64,000 nucleotides of DNA from Rallus limicola. Taxonomy: Eukaryota > Chordata > Aves > Gruiformes > Rallidae. The stretch spans positions 2,418,001 to 2,482,000 of the forward strand of contig JAKCOZ010000032.1 of NCBI GenBank assembly GCA_022605955.1, read 5' to 3'. A model generated the notes under the pieces. It worked only from the letters and a program-made list of their open reading frames with translations, did no database searches and was not told the DNA's origin. Position 1 is the stretch's first letter. Each line of letters opens with the position of its first letter. The translations under genes were made by a program, and so were the position numbers. This document shows, one piece after another, positions 34,413 through 47,368 of the stretch.

Positions 34413-37400
34413 ATTGTGACAAGCTGAGAGTAGGAAAAGCAACACGATGAATGTCATAACACCCAAAGGTGCCAGATAAGGAACAGGTGGTGGCATGTTC
34501 TTGTGCCTTCTGAAGCCACCTCAATACCAAGTTGAAGGAGCACCTCTGCCCTCTTCTGGGACAGCCACAGCCTAACTTGACCTCCACAAGCATTTAAAAA
34601 CCCTTGGATACGCAACATCCCCTGTGATGGTTTGAGGAGGACAACAGCCATGAAGATGAAGACATCAAATCTTGCTGCTCCTGCACAAAATTTGTGCATT
34701 CAAATCTCACCCAGGCTCCTGGACTTGGCGCCTTTATCGGGGGACACAGGGTGAATGATGCCTTGCCACTTGGAAGGCCTTCTAAAAACAAGTGCATCCT
34801 CCCCTGTGGTGATCAGCGGACAGAAAACTCATCGGGCTTCAGCGCACGTCTCGCTCTCACTTGCTTGTGGTCCAGACTTGCTGCTTTTCTTTTTTCTTTT
34901 TTGTTTTTCTTTTTTCATTTTCTTTTTTTTTTTTGGCTGCCTTTAATTTGTGGCCATCCAGTAACCGCTAGTTGCAGGCCTGCTGGGCTCAGCCCCCTTT
35001 ACAGAAGCTGTTCCCTGCAACCACAACCATTTTAGAAAAATCAGGATGTGATGGAATATTTACTCTTTGATTGTTTAACAACATCTGAGAATTCGAGCAA
35101 TTCCCATAAGACCCTGAGGAATGCAGAGCCAGAGGAGGAAAAGCTGTGCCAGAACCAACTCAATTTCATTTCTTTTGGACTGTGGAAACCGGAGCCAAAG
35201 AAAAGCTGGGATAACAAAGAGTGCGGTGGCTTTAATTAGCTGCAAGCCGGCACGTTTCTGGAATGTGGGGGTTGATTGTGTTTGTTTAATGATGAATAAA
35301 TATGGAGCGGTGTGGGTGGGTGTATAAGATAATACATAACTCATAGGGAATATAAGGAATGTCGCTGCAATATCACGGCATAGTCACACAGCCCATGGAC
35401 CACCGCAGCCGTGCTCTTCCCAAGGGAAATTTCTTTGCAGAGTGTTTGGGGAAGGCTCCTTAGGTTGGTTTCAAAAGTGCCAGGGAAGGAGCTCTTTTGG
35501 AAGACAGCACACCCCAGTGTCACGTGCTTGCAGAAGAGACCAGCCCGGGGCTAGATGCTGTGCTTTAAGCAAGTGGTTTGCCCTGGGGGATGCTGCACAG
35601 AGCTCCAGGGATGCCGTGTGGTATTGATACCCTCTGTGTTCTCCCTGTTTACACCAGTACAGCATGGAGCAGGGAGCACACCTCCTCCAGGGCTGATGCA
35701 GAAGTATCCACTGGCACAGGACCATCACCATGGGACAAACAGCCCTCACGGTCAAAAGCTGCCAAAGAAAATAATCGATCTGGAGATCACCTGCACCCCA
35801 CATACGCCAAGCACTCCCTCCTCATCAGTACAAGACTTTTAGCATAAATGATCAAAAGTAATGAAAATTTAATAGTGTTTCAATCCCATAATTAGCGTGA
35901 GCAGGATAGGGCCAAGCGCCTTGCCAACACCTTGTTTCGTGGGGTGAAATCCCAAGCAGCCATGATGCAAAGGATAGGAGAAACCCCTGGTTTCTGCAGA
36001 GAGTGACAGAGATCTGGGCTTAATGCATTGCGCACACACACACACATTTACATCTATGTATGGTGGAATAAACAGTAATCCAATCTTTAAGGTTGATCTG
36101 CTGACTCAGCCTCCTTCTAGCTGCATGTCCCCTGTCCTATCAGGCACCGCTTGGGAACAGGTTACATTCCTTGCCCCCAGAGCTATTGAAGAAGACCAGA
36201 ATAAAGTTTTCATAATTACCTTGTTTAATGGGATGTGAATATGCTGTACTGTATTTTTAGGTTATATTGGTAACGGTAGCTGCTTTCTCTATGACTGTGC
36301 TTGATTTATTACGCAGCTTGGTCAAGAGGTGAATACACCTGAGATTGAATCCAGTACCCAGGGATTTTACGAGGAGCAGCCACGTGCTTTGCAGGTTGTG
36401 CTGTCCTCTCTGTCCTGCCTGCATCATCTGGACACCCACTGTGCACATAATTAGGGAGGTGTGACTTTGCATGCTTTGTTTGCGAGCCAGCTCTGAAGCA
36501 TTCTGGGTGCAGTAATTCGAGTTCTGAGGTGTACAGTCATGAGAATATGATGGGAAATGTGTTATGTTGAAATTGAAATGCAAAACCACTTGGAACTGTA
36601 AGAAAAAGTTGCTTGGACACAAGGGCACATCAAGATTTCAAGCAGGTTTCTAAAGGTTGGTAACTGATCTGATATCCTTCTGCTCTTCATAGGACACAGC
36701 TACAGTCTGTATAAATTTTATTAGACCTAAAATCTTGACCTCTCTTTTTCTATTGCAGCCTGCTTTATCCCAAATCCCATGGCAAAGCCCATCTCTAGCA
36801 CCAACTTTGAGCAGAGACATTGCCGTTCGTGTGAACAGGAGTGGTACATGCTCCCTGCTAGTGCTTGCTCCTGTCATCAGCACGTCAGAGTATCGACTGG
36901 AACACTACACAGACCCTGTAAAGTGCAAACCACTGCCATGCCTCAGCCGTGCAGTGAGGTAACCCCACGTGTTTCAGTCATCGTTGCAGCTAGAGGAGGT
37001 AAGACTATCTATCTCAAGCATACTTGAAGATGCTACAACTGCCCTAGGACCTTCAGCATCATTTCTCTCTCTGGCCATATGACTTGAACTGTATAAAGCA
37101 AGCCCCAGCTTGCAGCCCCTGCCATGGTGAGCTGGTCCTTTATTATCCTTTTCCTTTCTGGTGCAGCAGCCAAGAACAAGCCAGAATCGAGCCCACTGTT
37201 ATCGGTTGCTCTGGAAGCTCAAGCATCTGGTTGCTGCAACTCGTGGCATCCTTTCAAAAGATCAGCCAGGCAGCTGCAGAGCACATGTGCAAAGGGAAAG
37301 CGCTGTCTGTTAGTTAAAGAGACACTATAATAAGAGTGCTCACTCTCTGCAGCATTGTCATTGCTGGGGGTGGCTTCCTGGACCCTCCAAGCTCTGTGAT

Positions 37401-37505
37401 TTCAGTGCAATATAAAGCAGCTCCCACGCCAATGGGGAACATCAGGGGGGATAATTTTATTCCCACTACAGCACAAGGGTTTAGAAAGTCAGTGAAAGAC
37501 GGAGA
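34413..37505. other. Intergenic, unique sequence
   Basis: No gene is recognised. A pyrimidine-rich stretch lies at 34880-34935 and a CA run at about 36031-36045. Confidence 0.5.
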
Positions 37506-37950
37506 CCAGTTCAAGAAGGACTGGAGAGGGTACAACAAAGGGCTAAGGAGAAGCTGAGGGGACTAGAACATCTCTCTGACAAGGAGAGGCTGACGGACTT
37601 TTTAGCCCGGAGAAAGAAGACTGAGCTGGGGGATCTTATCAATGCTGATAAATCCTTGAGGGATGGGTTCAGTGGTGCCCAGGGTCAGGACAAGAGGTAA
37701 TAGGCACAAACAGGAACAGAGGAAGTTCCACCTAACTCTGAGGAGGAACTTCTTTCCCGGGAGGGTGGCAGAGCCCTGGGCCACACTGCCCAGAGCAGTT
37801 GTGGAGTCTTCATCTGTGGAGACATTCAAACCTGGTGATCCTGGATGTTGTCCTGTGCAGCCTGCTGGAGGGGATCTTGCTCTGTCAGGGGGTTTGACTG
37901 GATGATCTCCAAAGGTCCCTGCCAACTCTGATCAGTCTGTAATTCTGTGA
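37506..37950 (+). mobile_element. Older CR1 LINE fragment
   Basis: It begins CCAGTTCAAGAAGGACTGGA and ends AATTCTGTGA, with recognisable CR1 text in between (GAGGAAGTTCCACCTAACTC and GACTGGATGATCTCCAAAGG). It is more diverged than the copies at 33912 and 27286, so it belongs to an older subfamily. Confidence 0.9.
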
Positions 37951-38731
37951 GATGCCTACGTTTGTGGGTTGAGCTCTGAAGCGTTGAAGCATCAGATGTT
38001 CCACTGCCAGCCTGTAGGTCTCTGGTTTTGGGTTGAGCAACCAGAAGAGCAGATAAGATTGGCACTGCCTGAATAAAAACAAAAAAAAAAGGATGCCTTA
38101 GAAGCACCTGAGTTTCACTAATCTCCCTGGAAAATGGTTATTTGGAGGTTGCAGACAATGCCTGGCATAGTGAGTCACACATAAGGAGTGTGGTGGGAAG
38201 CATGACACCGTGAGCATTGCCTACTGCCAGCTGCAGAAGAGAGGCTGTCCCCATTCCCCTTGCAGGGCATACTGCTAAATGCTGGCAAAAGCTCCTGACA
38301 TGTCTGGGTTGAGATGTTGCAGCTGAAATGCCACCCTGAACTTCCCAGGAAATCATTGGAAAGCTTCTAACACTGTGAGATTTAGGCCAGTGAAGTCCCT
38401 GTTTGCAAGGGGGGTGGTGTGAGAGCTTTATCACTCACTCTCTTATGGCTTGGGACATTCTTCTGGGACATGATTTTCCCGCTTTGATCCCAGAGAAAGG
38501 TCGAGATCTTTCCGGAGAAGAAATTATCTCCTCCTATCATTGCTGCCAGAGGCTGGTTTAGGGCAGGAAGAGGAGATCATCCCTGTCCCCCAAAACAGCC
38601 CAGAGCATCAGTCCTCCACTCAGTACCTCCTACACCTGTGACTAGGACTGAGATGACTGCACACCTATGACATCTCCTTCCTTGAATGTGAATGGGCTGA
38701 TGATGGGACATACAATAATGCATCTTAGATT

Positions 38732-39206
38732 AGGTCACACAGGAATGCATCCAGGTGGGTTTTAAATGTCTCCTGAGAAGGAGGCTCCACAACAGAGAGG
38801 TCTCTGGGCAGTTGTCCCAGGGCTCTGCCACCCTCCCAGTGAAAAAGTTTTTCCTTATGTTCACATGGACCCACCTCTGCTCCAGCTTGCATCCATTGCT
38901 GCTTGTCCTGTCATTGGACATCACTGAGAAAAATCATAGAATCATAAAATGGTCTGAGTTGGAATGGACCCCAAGGATCATAGAGTTCAAATCTCCCCCT
39001 ATAATCCTGACACTCACCCTTTACGTGTTTATAGACATTGATGAAGTCAATTCATAGATCTTGTCTTGGTCTTCTCTTTACCAGGCTAAAGACACCCAGC
39101 TCCTTCAGCCGGCCCTCATAAGGAAGATGTTCTACTCCCTCAATCATCTTGGCAGCCCCATGCTGGACTTTTTCAAGTAGTTCCCTGTCCTTCTTGAACT
39201 GAGGGA
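38732..39206 (-). mobile_element. Older CR1 LINE fragment, interrupted by another CR1 tail
   Basis: On the minus strand it starts at CCTCAGTTCAAGAAGGACAG and runs towards the 3-prime end, but lacks the terminal repeats. A foreign CR1 3-prime tail of about 65 bases interrupts it at 38932-38996: the element text breaks after CATCACTGAGAA and resumes at ATCCTGACACTCACCC. Confidence 0.88.
38932..38996 (-). mobile_element. CR1 3-prime tail nested in an older CR1
   Basis: On the + strand it reads ATCATAGAATCATAAAATGG and then GAGTTGGAATGGACCCCAAG, the reverse complement of a CR1 tail with two ATTCTATG-type repeats. It interrupts the element at 38732-39206, so it inserted later. Confidence 0.85.
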
Positions 39207-42200
39207 CACCTGGAGGGTACAGCAGCTGGGAGGGAGGTGAAGCATGCAGTGGGGGCAAACGGCTGCCCACAAGGAGAAACCTTCCCCACTTCCCTTCCCA
39301 CACAAACCCATGTGCATCAGTTGCTACCCAAGGAGGTTATATTCCAATTTCACCTCCACAGAAGGGAGGGATGGCCCAGATTTCTCTGGGGTGATGGAGG
39401 AAATGTAACCTTTGGCTCTCCATCCTGCAAAGAGCTAGATGGGGGCAAATGCATGCTTTGCCCTGAGGCAGTGGCGTGATTTGCAGAATCCACAGTTAAG
39501 CACATGCTTCAGCCACTGCAGCATGTGGGGTCTGCACTGCCAACAAAAAAAAAAAACCCAACAAAAAAACATCCTCTCCCCCAAAAAAGAAAAAAAAAAT
39601 AGGAAGAGAGACAGCCCAAAGCCTGCTCTCACTTTCACTGACTTAATTCTAACGGTACTAACTTGTGCCACACCAGCCCTGCTTGGAACAGCAGTGCAGG
39701 CTACTGCCTTGCCCAAGTTATCCCACCAGCAACTCCCCCCACCCCAAACCCAGTCCTGCACCCACAGGCAAAACCAAGATAGGGCCCTCCTTTCCTTTCA
39801 GCTTTCTTCTGTAGGGGTAAAAAAAAAAAAAAAAGAACCCTCTTCCAGTTTGCAAAACGCTTAGCACCCCGACCCAGCGGAGTTTCAGCTAAGTGCTAGA
39901 ACTAATGTAAACAGAGAATTACACCATTACAGCTGCATGTGGTGTTATAATTACACAAGAATGCAGCTCAGCCGCTGGTGCATCATATGCGCCACACTGT
40001 CGCCAAATTTGCAGATGTTCAGTCTTACTTTTATTAAGCATGACAATGCCCAGCAGGATCTATTTTCTCTGATTATACTCAAATGGAGAGGAATATTAAA
40101 AGGCAGGATAATTAAAAATATATGCCTAAACAAAGGATGTGTCTACAATTCTTTTTCCTAGCGCTTTGAAATAGTTTGAATTTCTCGGCTGGCTCGTGTA
40201 TACAGGGAACCAAAAGGATGTCTTAAATTCAGACATATGTCTTCATTCTGTTTAATGTGCCAGAACAAAAACATAGCTCGAGACCACCATGAATTGATTT
40301 TTAAGTGACGGCTCCTCTCTCCCCCTCTGCCAGACTCCAGGGCAGATTTTGCAGCAAGGATATAACAGTTTCCTACAAGAAGGGGAAAAAAAAAAAAAAG
40401 AGGTAGCGCCTATCAGCATAATTTTATGGTGGGGATGTTGCATGGGGAGTGTGACCTCAGCTCAGGTATTAGCTCTGTATTATTAAGCATTATTATTTTT
40501 TAAAGCAGATGCTCGGAGGAGCATGGGTACCGGGATGCTTTGCAAGTGGCGTTTCATTGCATCATCTTGGGCTCTTATGGCAGGCCCTGAAATAATCGTC
40601 ATGCTTAGCGTGTTTTCACGGGAGGAGGATTTGAGGAAAGCAAGCAACCTGGTTCAGAGGAGAGCCAGCCAGTCAGTCACAGGCCAGGGGGTGGGAAAAT
40701 AAAGGCACCAGTGTGGCTCGGCTGGGAGCTGGGAAATTCAGAAAGGGAGCGTTAGGCACGGGAAAGGGGAAACTCAGGCCAGGAGATACATTTTATGCGG
40801 GTGCACAAGAGAAAAAGGGGTACAAGTTAAAAATCAGGACGTGGTGAAGAGATGTGCAGAGAGCCAAGGGGCTGGGAGCAGTGGGCAGGAGCAGTGTTGC
40901 TGCCTTCAGACCAGGACATGGTGGCAAGGATGGCTGGAAGGATGAGGGGCCAGGATCTCAGAGAGCTGCAGCTCGGCAAGGGGTGCGGGATGCCACAGCA
41001 AGGCTCTGACTTGTGCAAATCTCCTTCTGCCTTGAAAACCAGGTGTCCCAAGCCAAGTCAAGTAATTCACCCTATGTACCCAGTGCCTTAACACCTAAAG
41101 GAAGCCATGGTTCCTAATTGCTTTGGAGCTTTTGGGACAAGGAAGGAAGAAAAATTGACAGAATGAAGGGAAAAATAGCCCTAACCCTATCATACAATTA
41201 CAGAATTGTCTTGGTTGGGAGGGACCTTTTAGATCAAGTCCAACCATCAACCTGACCTGCCAAAACCATCATAACTTCCCTCGGTTCAGCAGATCCTTGT
41301 GGGGAGCTGTAGGTGCCTGGCAGCCTCCCAAAGGTCAGGGTGGAAAGAGCTCAGCTGGCCATGGGGAGGGCTTGGCCATCCTTTCCATAAGACATACAGG
41401 ATGTTTAGCACCGAAGGTATGGGAACCATGATTTTATTCCTTCAGACACAGCATCCTCACAGGTCTGCCAAAGCAGCCTGAGATTTCCAAGCCCTTCTTC
41501 AAGTTTCAGACCCTTTTTTTGAGCAATCTTTGAGCACTTGGGCCCATGTGCTGCCTGGTGCCCCCACTGTGGGGAAGTCACTGGGACCCAGCATCTGCTT
41601 CAGACAACAATGGAGAAATTAAAACCAGCTCAAAAATAGGTCTTGGTGCCTAAAGCTGAACCCCAAATGCAGATGTTGAAGATCCCCAACCTCCTGCCTT
41701 ATCTAAGAGGGTGGAAATGCCGCAGGCACTGTGTCTGTGATCCAGAATTCCCCCATACACCCTGGGCTTGGGGTCTGCATTTCATCCAGAGACTCTTTGG
41801 TGGCAATCATGGCAGAAGTCCTTAGGGCAGGAGGTGGGATGCTTCTCTCTCCCAAAGCTATCCCAAAATCCCCAGATTTAGCAACACAGTTGCTGTGCTT
41901 TCCATTGTCTGCAAAATAGGTTTTACACAGTGAGAGCGCAGAGCAGTTTCCCACAGGGGCAAAATCTGAGTCCTGCAAGCAGTCCAGCACTGATGCTCAG
42001 TTAAATGACTTCATGCTGGCTGGGAATGTCCACACTCCTGCATACTCTTTGGACCACGGGTGCCCAGAACTGGACTTACAAATGCCATCCAATATTTGCT
42101 TTCTTGCTTCTTCCCATACAGAACAAAGCATTGCTCAGCATTTCCAAGGCTTTAGGGGAAGACTACGAGACTGGAGGATCCTGTGAGAGCTGAGGCCAGC

Positions 42201-43521
42201 CCTGGATCCCAAGAGGAACAGGCAGGAGGTCTGATCTCCAGCAGCAGCAGCTGGAACTGCTCTTGCTTCTCCAACGGCAGAGCTGAGTCGGATGCTGAGG
42301 GCTCCCCCCACTTGAGGAACAAAGGAAGCAAGGAGAACAACAGTGAGCAAAAAATAGGTTATGCCAGGAGGAAGTCTGGATTAAGCAGCCAGATTTCCTA
42401 TACATAAATCTCGCTGTGAAATGACTCATTAAAACACCAGCTCTTTCCCCTCTCTTCCAAACACATCTCTCACTCAGAGAGGTTCTCCAGATCCGTAACA
42501 AGCTTCTCCAAAACATTCTCAGGGTCTTCTGGACAGAGCTGCTGGGGTGTTGGAAGCATCCCTGCCCTCCTCTGTGCCTGGCTTCTGGGCAGGCTCACCA
42601 TGTTCAACCTGCAGTTCAAACTCAGGGAGGGAAGTGGTGGGTCCATGCTCTCAAATCACAAAGAGTCCTCAACCTTGTGGGACACATCAGTGTCAAAGGC
42701 AGCACCTGAAAGACCAGGCAAGCATACAGCACCATTTGCAAAGCCCTGCTCAAAGCTGTAAGAGTTCATCTGGTTCCTTCTCCTCAGTTTTACAACTTCT
42801 TTCAGGCCCTTTAGCAATTCATCAGCGAGTTTTGGAGGGCTGTTCCACTCCCTCCCCTCCCTATCCTTCTTACAACCAACCTGGGAATAAATTGGGTAAG
42901 ATGGGTTTATTGCGACCATCCCAAGGTGAAGCAAAGTCATGTCTCCTGGGAGGACTCTTCTTGCAGGATCTCCCTCCCACCTCCATCCTTGCAGGGCCCA
43001 GCTATTATCACAGACCAGTAACTGTCTGGGCACACATACATAGATACACACATAAATATATATGGATTTTTTATACTTTTTTTAGACCCTATCTGTTTGC
43101 ACACACTCAAGGAGAGGAAAAAAACCTCCAATGAAACACAAACCAAACACAGCCCTTCATGCTTTGTTTTCTCCCACAATCGTTAAGTGTTAAACCAACA
43201 TCTGGATGCTCTATAAATGTGTTATTTAAGGAGAGAGAGAGTTCCCCAGAAGTGTTTATTTGCAATGTCTTCGTCCCTGTGGCAGGGTGGCTTTTTGACA
43301 TGAGGCTCACTGGCAGCTCATTGCATTGAAGTGACTCTTTTGTAGTCCTGGTGTCTGTACAACTGCCAGAGCCAGAAGATTACCACATTAAAAATACACG
43401 TCAGCCTCATTAAGGAGAAGTGTCTAGCAACATCCGGCGGGGAGCTCACTGGTGGAAGCCCTGATTGAAAGGCACGATTCGCTCGCTCAGACGGGGAGGG
43501 AGGGAACTTGTGCCATCACTA
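39207..43521. other. Intergenic region, mostly unique
   Basis: Apart from a CR1 tail at 41191-41275 no repeat or gene is recognised. The AT-rich block 39900-40200 has several homeobox-type TAATTA cores and no ORF of note. The long open frames around 42550-43130 are low-complexity Ser/Pro and lack domains. Confidence 0.5.
41191..41275 (-). mobile_element. CR1 3-prime tail fragment
   Basis: On the + strand the text TTACAGAATTGTCTTGGTTG and TTTTAGATCAAGTCCAACCA is typical of the 3-prime end of an old CR1 subfamily in reverse orientation. It is short and truncated. Confidence 0.75.
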
Positions 43522-44540
43522 GCACAGAATCACAGAATCACAGAATCACAGAATGGCATGGGTTGGAAGGGACCTCAAGGATCATAGACCTCCAACCCCC
43601 TTGCCACAGGCAGGGCCACCAACCTCAGACCAGATCTACACAAGGCTGCCCAGGGTCCCATCCAACCTGGCCTTGAACACTTCCAGGGACGGAGCATCCA
43701 CCACCTTTCTGGGCAGCCTGTTCCAGCACCTCACTACTCTCTCTGTGAAAAACTTCCCCCTAATATCTAATCTGAACCTTCCTTCCTCTAGCTTCAGTCC
43801 ATTCCCCCTTGTCCTGCCATTGTCTACCCTTTTAAAAAGCTGATTCCCCTCCTGTTTCTCTGCTCCCTTCAGGGACTGGAAGGCTGCAATGAGGTCCCCC
43901 AGCAGCCTTCTCTTCTGCAGGCTGAACAAGCCCAGCTCCCCCAGCCTCTCTTTGTAGGGGAGGTGCTCCAGCCCTCTAATAGTCTTTGTGGCCCTCCTCT
44001 GAACCCTCTCCAACAGTTCTACATCTTTCTTGTATTGGGGCCCCAGGTCTGGACACAGGACTCCAGATGGGGCTTCACGAGGGCAGAGTAGAGAGGGACA
44101 ATCATCTCTCTGTCCCTGCTGGCCACCCCTCTCCTGATGGAGCCCAGGATACCATTGGCCTTCCAAGCTGCAAGAGCATGCTGCTGGCTCATGTTAAGTT
44201 TCTTGTCTACCAGATCCCCAAGTCCTTCTCAGCAGGGCTACTCTCAAGGAGCTCTTCTCCCAGTCTGTATCTATGTCTGGGATTCCTCCGGCCCAAGTGC
44301 AACACCTGACACTTGGCAGTGTTGAACCTCATTAGGTTCACCCGGGCCCACCTTTCCAGCCTGTCAAGATCCCTCTGGATGGCTTCCTTTCCTTCTGTGG
44401 TGTCACCCACACCACTCAGTTTGGTGTCATCCTCAAACTTGCTGTGGGTGCACTCATTTCCATCATCGATGACCACACTTGACACAGGCCTCCACCTGGA
44501 CATAGAGCCATTGACCACCAGCACAGTTACCCCTCTCCCT
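43522..44540 (-). mobile_element. CR1 LINE, about 1 kb, different subfamily
   Basis: This is the longest CR1 copy in the window. On the minus strand the ORF covers the end of the RT domain: [17 protein letters not shown] corresponds to the catalytic F/Y-A-D-D region (with Ala changed to Glu), followed by [18 protein letters not shown] and [18 protein letters not shown]. Near 44460-44530 the text skips part of the RT, so an internal deletion is likely. The tail has about four ATTCTGTG repeats. Frameshifts make it inactive. Confidence 0.93.
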
Positions 44541-44869
44541 TTTTGTTCAGTGGCCGCTATGGGTTTGCTTGGTGAGCGGGGAGGGATACTTAAGGCATCT
44601 TGTGCTCCATGGTTTGCTCGGGTCAGCAGGCTTTGGCACGACTTGCTCAGCACCGGGACTGCTTCAAAAGCAACAGCACATGGAAGGTTTCTGCTTCAGG
44701 CCCTTTGTCTCCTTGAAAAAAATTACTCCAGCAACATTTTTGCTCCAGGAAGAGATAGACTTCTGGGTAGCACCATGCCTCACCTCATTCATGACACCAA
44801 GGGGTGGATGTAGGGTGAGGAGGCCTAGGATATGGCACTGCAGGAGGGATGCAGGCAGCTTTTAGCTGC
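44541..44869. other. Short unique spacer before LTR copy 2
   Basis: Nothing recognisable is found between the CR1 copy and the solo LTR. Confidence 0.5.
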
Positions 44870-45227
44870 TATCCTGGTTCTGGCCAGGCCAGAGTTAACC
44901 TCCCCAGGTAGCCAGCCCAGCTAAACTGAGTTAGCCCAGGCTGTTTTTTACACTCCCCCAGTGAGGCTGGGGAGGGGTATTCCTGGGTGCCTCCAGGGCA
45001 GTCCAAGTGTTGCTGGGATGTCAGGTTGGTCCTTGCATTGTGCAGTACTCCGTTATTGGCAGGTATGTTATCACTGGGTGTGAGTGTAATTTGCTGTGGA
45101 CTGTTACTGTTCCCCTTTCATGGTGATTTTGTCAGCAAACTGTCCTTTGACAGAGGCTTTGACTCTTCTCAGGAACTGAGCGAGTAGAGTGTGGTGTTCA
45201 GATGCTGTTTGGGGTCAAACCACCACA
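44870..45227 (+). mobile_element. Solo LTR, ERVL-like family, copy 2
   Basis: The LTR runs from TATCCTGGTTCTGGCC to CAAACCACCACA and is flanked on both sides by GCTGC (44865-44869 and 45228-45232), a perfect 5-base target duplication. That length fits class III (ERVL-like) integration. The expected TG start has become TA. It is 358 bases long with no internal genes, so it arose by recombination between two LTRs of a provirus. Confidence 0.88.
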
Positions 45228-47150
45228 GCTGCTCATGTCCAGTACAAAGATCTGGAAAAATCTGTGCAGGAGCTCTGCTTAGTGCCTAGTGTTTGTCCTG
45301 GTGTGAACATCCATTCCTAAGGCAGTTTTGAATGGTCTTGAAGGACCTCCAAGGTTGAGCTGAGAGACTGTATAAAACTGTAGCCAAATGGCATGAAGAA
45401 GAACCTGTCCTTACATGTCTTCTTCCACTTCATCATCATATGGAGGAAGAAAGGTGATGCACTCCACAAACCTGGGAAATGCCTTTGGGGTGCATAAACT
45501 GCCACGAGCATGGTGGGAGTTTAAAGATGGAACATCAGTGACCTGCAAAGCAGTAATTATTTTGGACATCACATAAACCAAATCAACACACTAAAGAAGA
45601 TAGTGTAAAAGTGTTTCATGTTGCACTTTGGAGCAATGTCAGGCTTCAAGGAATAGCAGGACAGAAAGGAATTGCAGGGAAGAAACCTAACCAAACCATG
45701 GTGCTGTGACCATGGCTCCAGCTTAAGATTTCCAGGTAACCTGAAATATATTGGGTATATTTTCAAATGTAGAGTTTAAAACTAATTGCAAACACATCAC
45801 CACCATTAAACTGAATCTGGGTGGCAAGGGAAAAGGCAGCATGCTGGATGGAAACACCACTGTTTGTGGGAGTTGAAATGCTGCTGTCCTCGGTTGGCAA
45901 TACTCTGCTGAAAACCCTGCTGGAGAAGGAAGCAAAGCAATTAGCAAACTTCAAACCTTAATAAAAGAGTTTTAAAATAAGCTCAAGTGTCCTGTTTCCC
46001 TCAAGATGTTGACAGGTTTTGGTTTGCATGGCCTTGCTGTGTGCCAGGACAGGGTGGGAGATGCTTTGGGCTTGCCACATTGCAGGAAGAAGCCCTTTGC
46101 TGCTGCCAATACAAGAGGAGGGAACAGCTATTGAGGAAAAGGTGCCATTTGTACAATAGGCATGGTTTGTCCTGTAAATAATAAAAATCCTCCACCCACT
46201 CCTTCATTAGTCTTAGGACAAGAAGCTGAACAGCATCAGGGCTGATGCAAACCATGCTTTTAATCATCTCCCGTGCAGACCATCTCCATGTTCTGGAGAG
46301 AAATTAAGGAAGGAATGAATTTTGTGGGATTGGATTTTATTTTGTTTGTTTGTCTTTCTTTCCCCCCCAACATATGGCAAGGCACATCATTTTGCAATCC
46401 CACTGTCATATATTAGAAAGAGGCCTATCTACAACCAGATGTACTGCAGGGAAAGGATTTCTGTCCTCTTCTCCCTTGGCATGTACTCTAGAGGGGACCC
46501 ACAGAGTGAATGCCAGCCCAGCTGAGTGTCCATCACTCTCTCCTGATGAGCATGCCTCAAAAAGCAACTTTCCTACAGCCTATCCTTAAGTGTATCTGGT
46601 ACGAAGACATTTGCCTTGTAATTCATTTGCTATGCCCCAAACTGTAAGGGCTTTATATAAAAAAATAGTTGAATATTTGACCATGTACATACCCCATCTC
46701 AGAGCTCAGGATGAAAAGCTTTCCTTCCTCTTCTTTTTTATTTCTAGGAGCACCTTTAGAAAACATTTGACCGTGAGGAGGCCATGTCAAGTTGGCAACA
46801 GATGCTGCTCAGCCGTAGCTTTGGTGGAACCCTTCCAGGGTTAATATGACTTTAAGCAAGTTAAATCTGTGCTCTTTTCACAGGGGCAAAATTTTGCCCT
46901 TTCTACTGAGGAAGCTGGAGGCAAATTAAAAGCTAGTGAGGTGAAAGCCTCCTATTAGATCAACATCTTCCTTCTGCTTTGAGACATAAGCGAAAACAAA
47001 TGAGAATTAATAATATGCTGCTGCTTCTCCACTTTTTTGTTGTTTAGAAGTGTTTTGTCATGGAAGTCACACTTGTGCAATGCTGAATGGAAAGCCCTCA
47101 GCAAAATCTAACAAAAGTGTATTCTTTTGTTAATGAGAGCCACTACCTTC
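45228..47150. other. Intergenic, unique sequence
   Basis: No gene or mobile element is recognised. Confidence 0.5.
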
Positions 47151-47255
47151 ATAGAATCACAGAATTGTCTTGGTTGGAAGGGACCTTTCAGATCATCAAG
47201 TCCAACCATTAACCTAATCTACCAAAACTACCATTAAAACATGTTCCTTCAGGAT
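47151..47255 (-). mobile_element. CR1 3-prime tail fragment
   Basis: TCATAGAATCACAGAATTGT on the + strand followed by GTTGGAAGGGACCTTTCAGA and a CCAACCATTAACCTAATCTA segment identifies a reverse-oriented CR1 tail, similar to the fragment at 41191. Confidence 0.85.
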
Positions 47256-47368
47256 TTCTAACCACCTCTACCAATCCCATTTAAGTACAGGAAGGAGAAC
47301 TTCATTTTCCTGATGACTTACCACTAAAACCACCTCTAGCATGCTTAGCTATACCAAACCCCCTAGAT

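Noticed and set aside
42045..42085. Possible short CR1 piece (GTGCCCAGAACTGGACTTAC)
   Set aside because: Only about 20 bases resemble CR1, too little to separate from chance without an alignment.
42547..43134. A 195-codon + strand open frame
   Set aside because: The sequence is Ser/Pro/Gln-rich without a domain, has no splice or promoter context and ends in AT-rich sequence; most likely chance.
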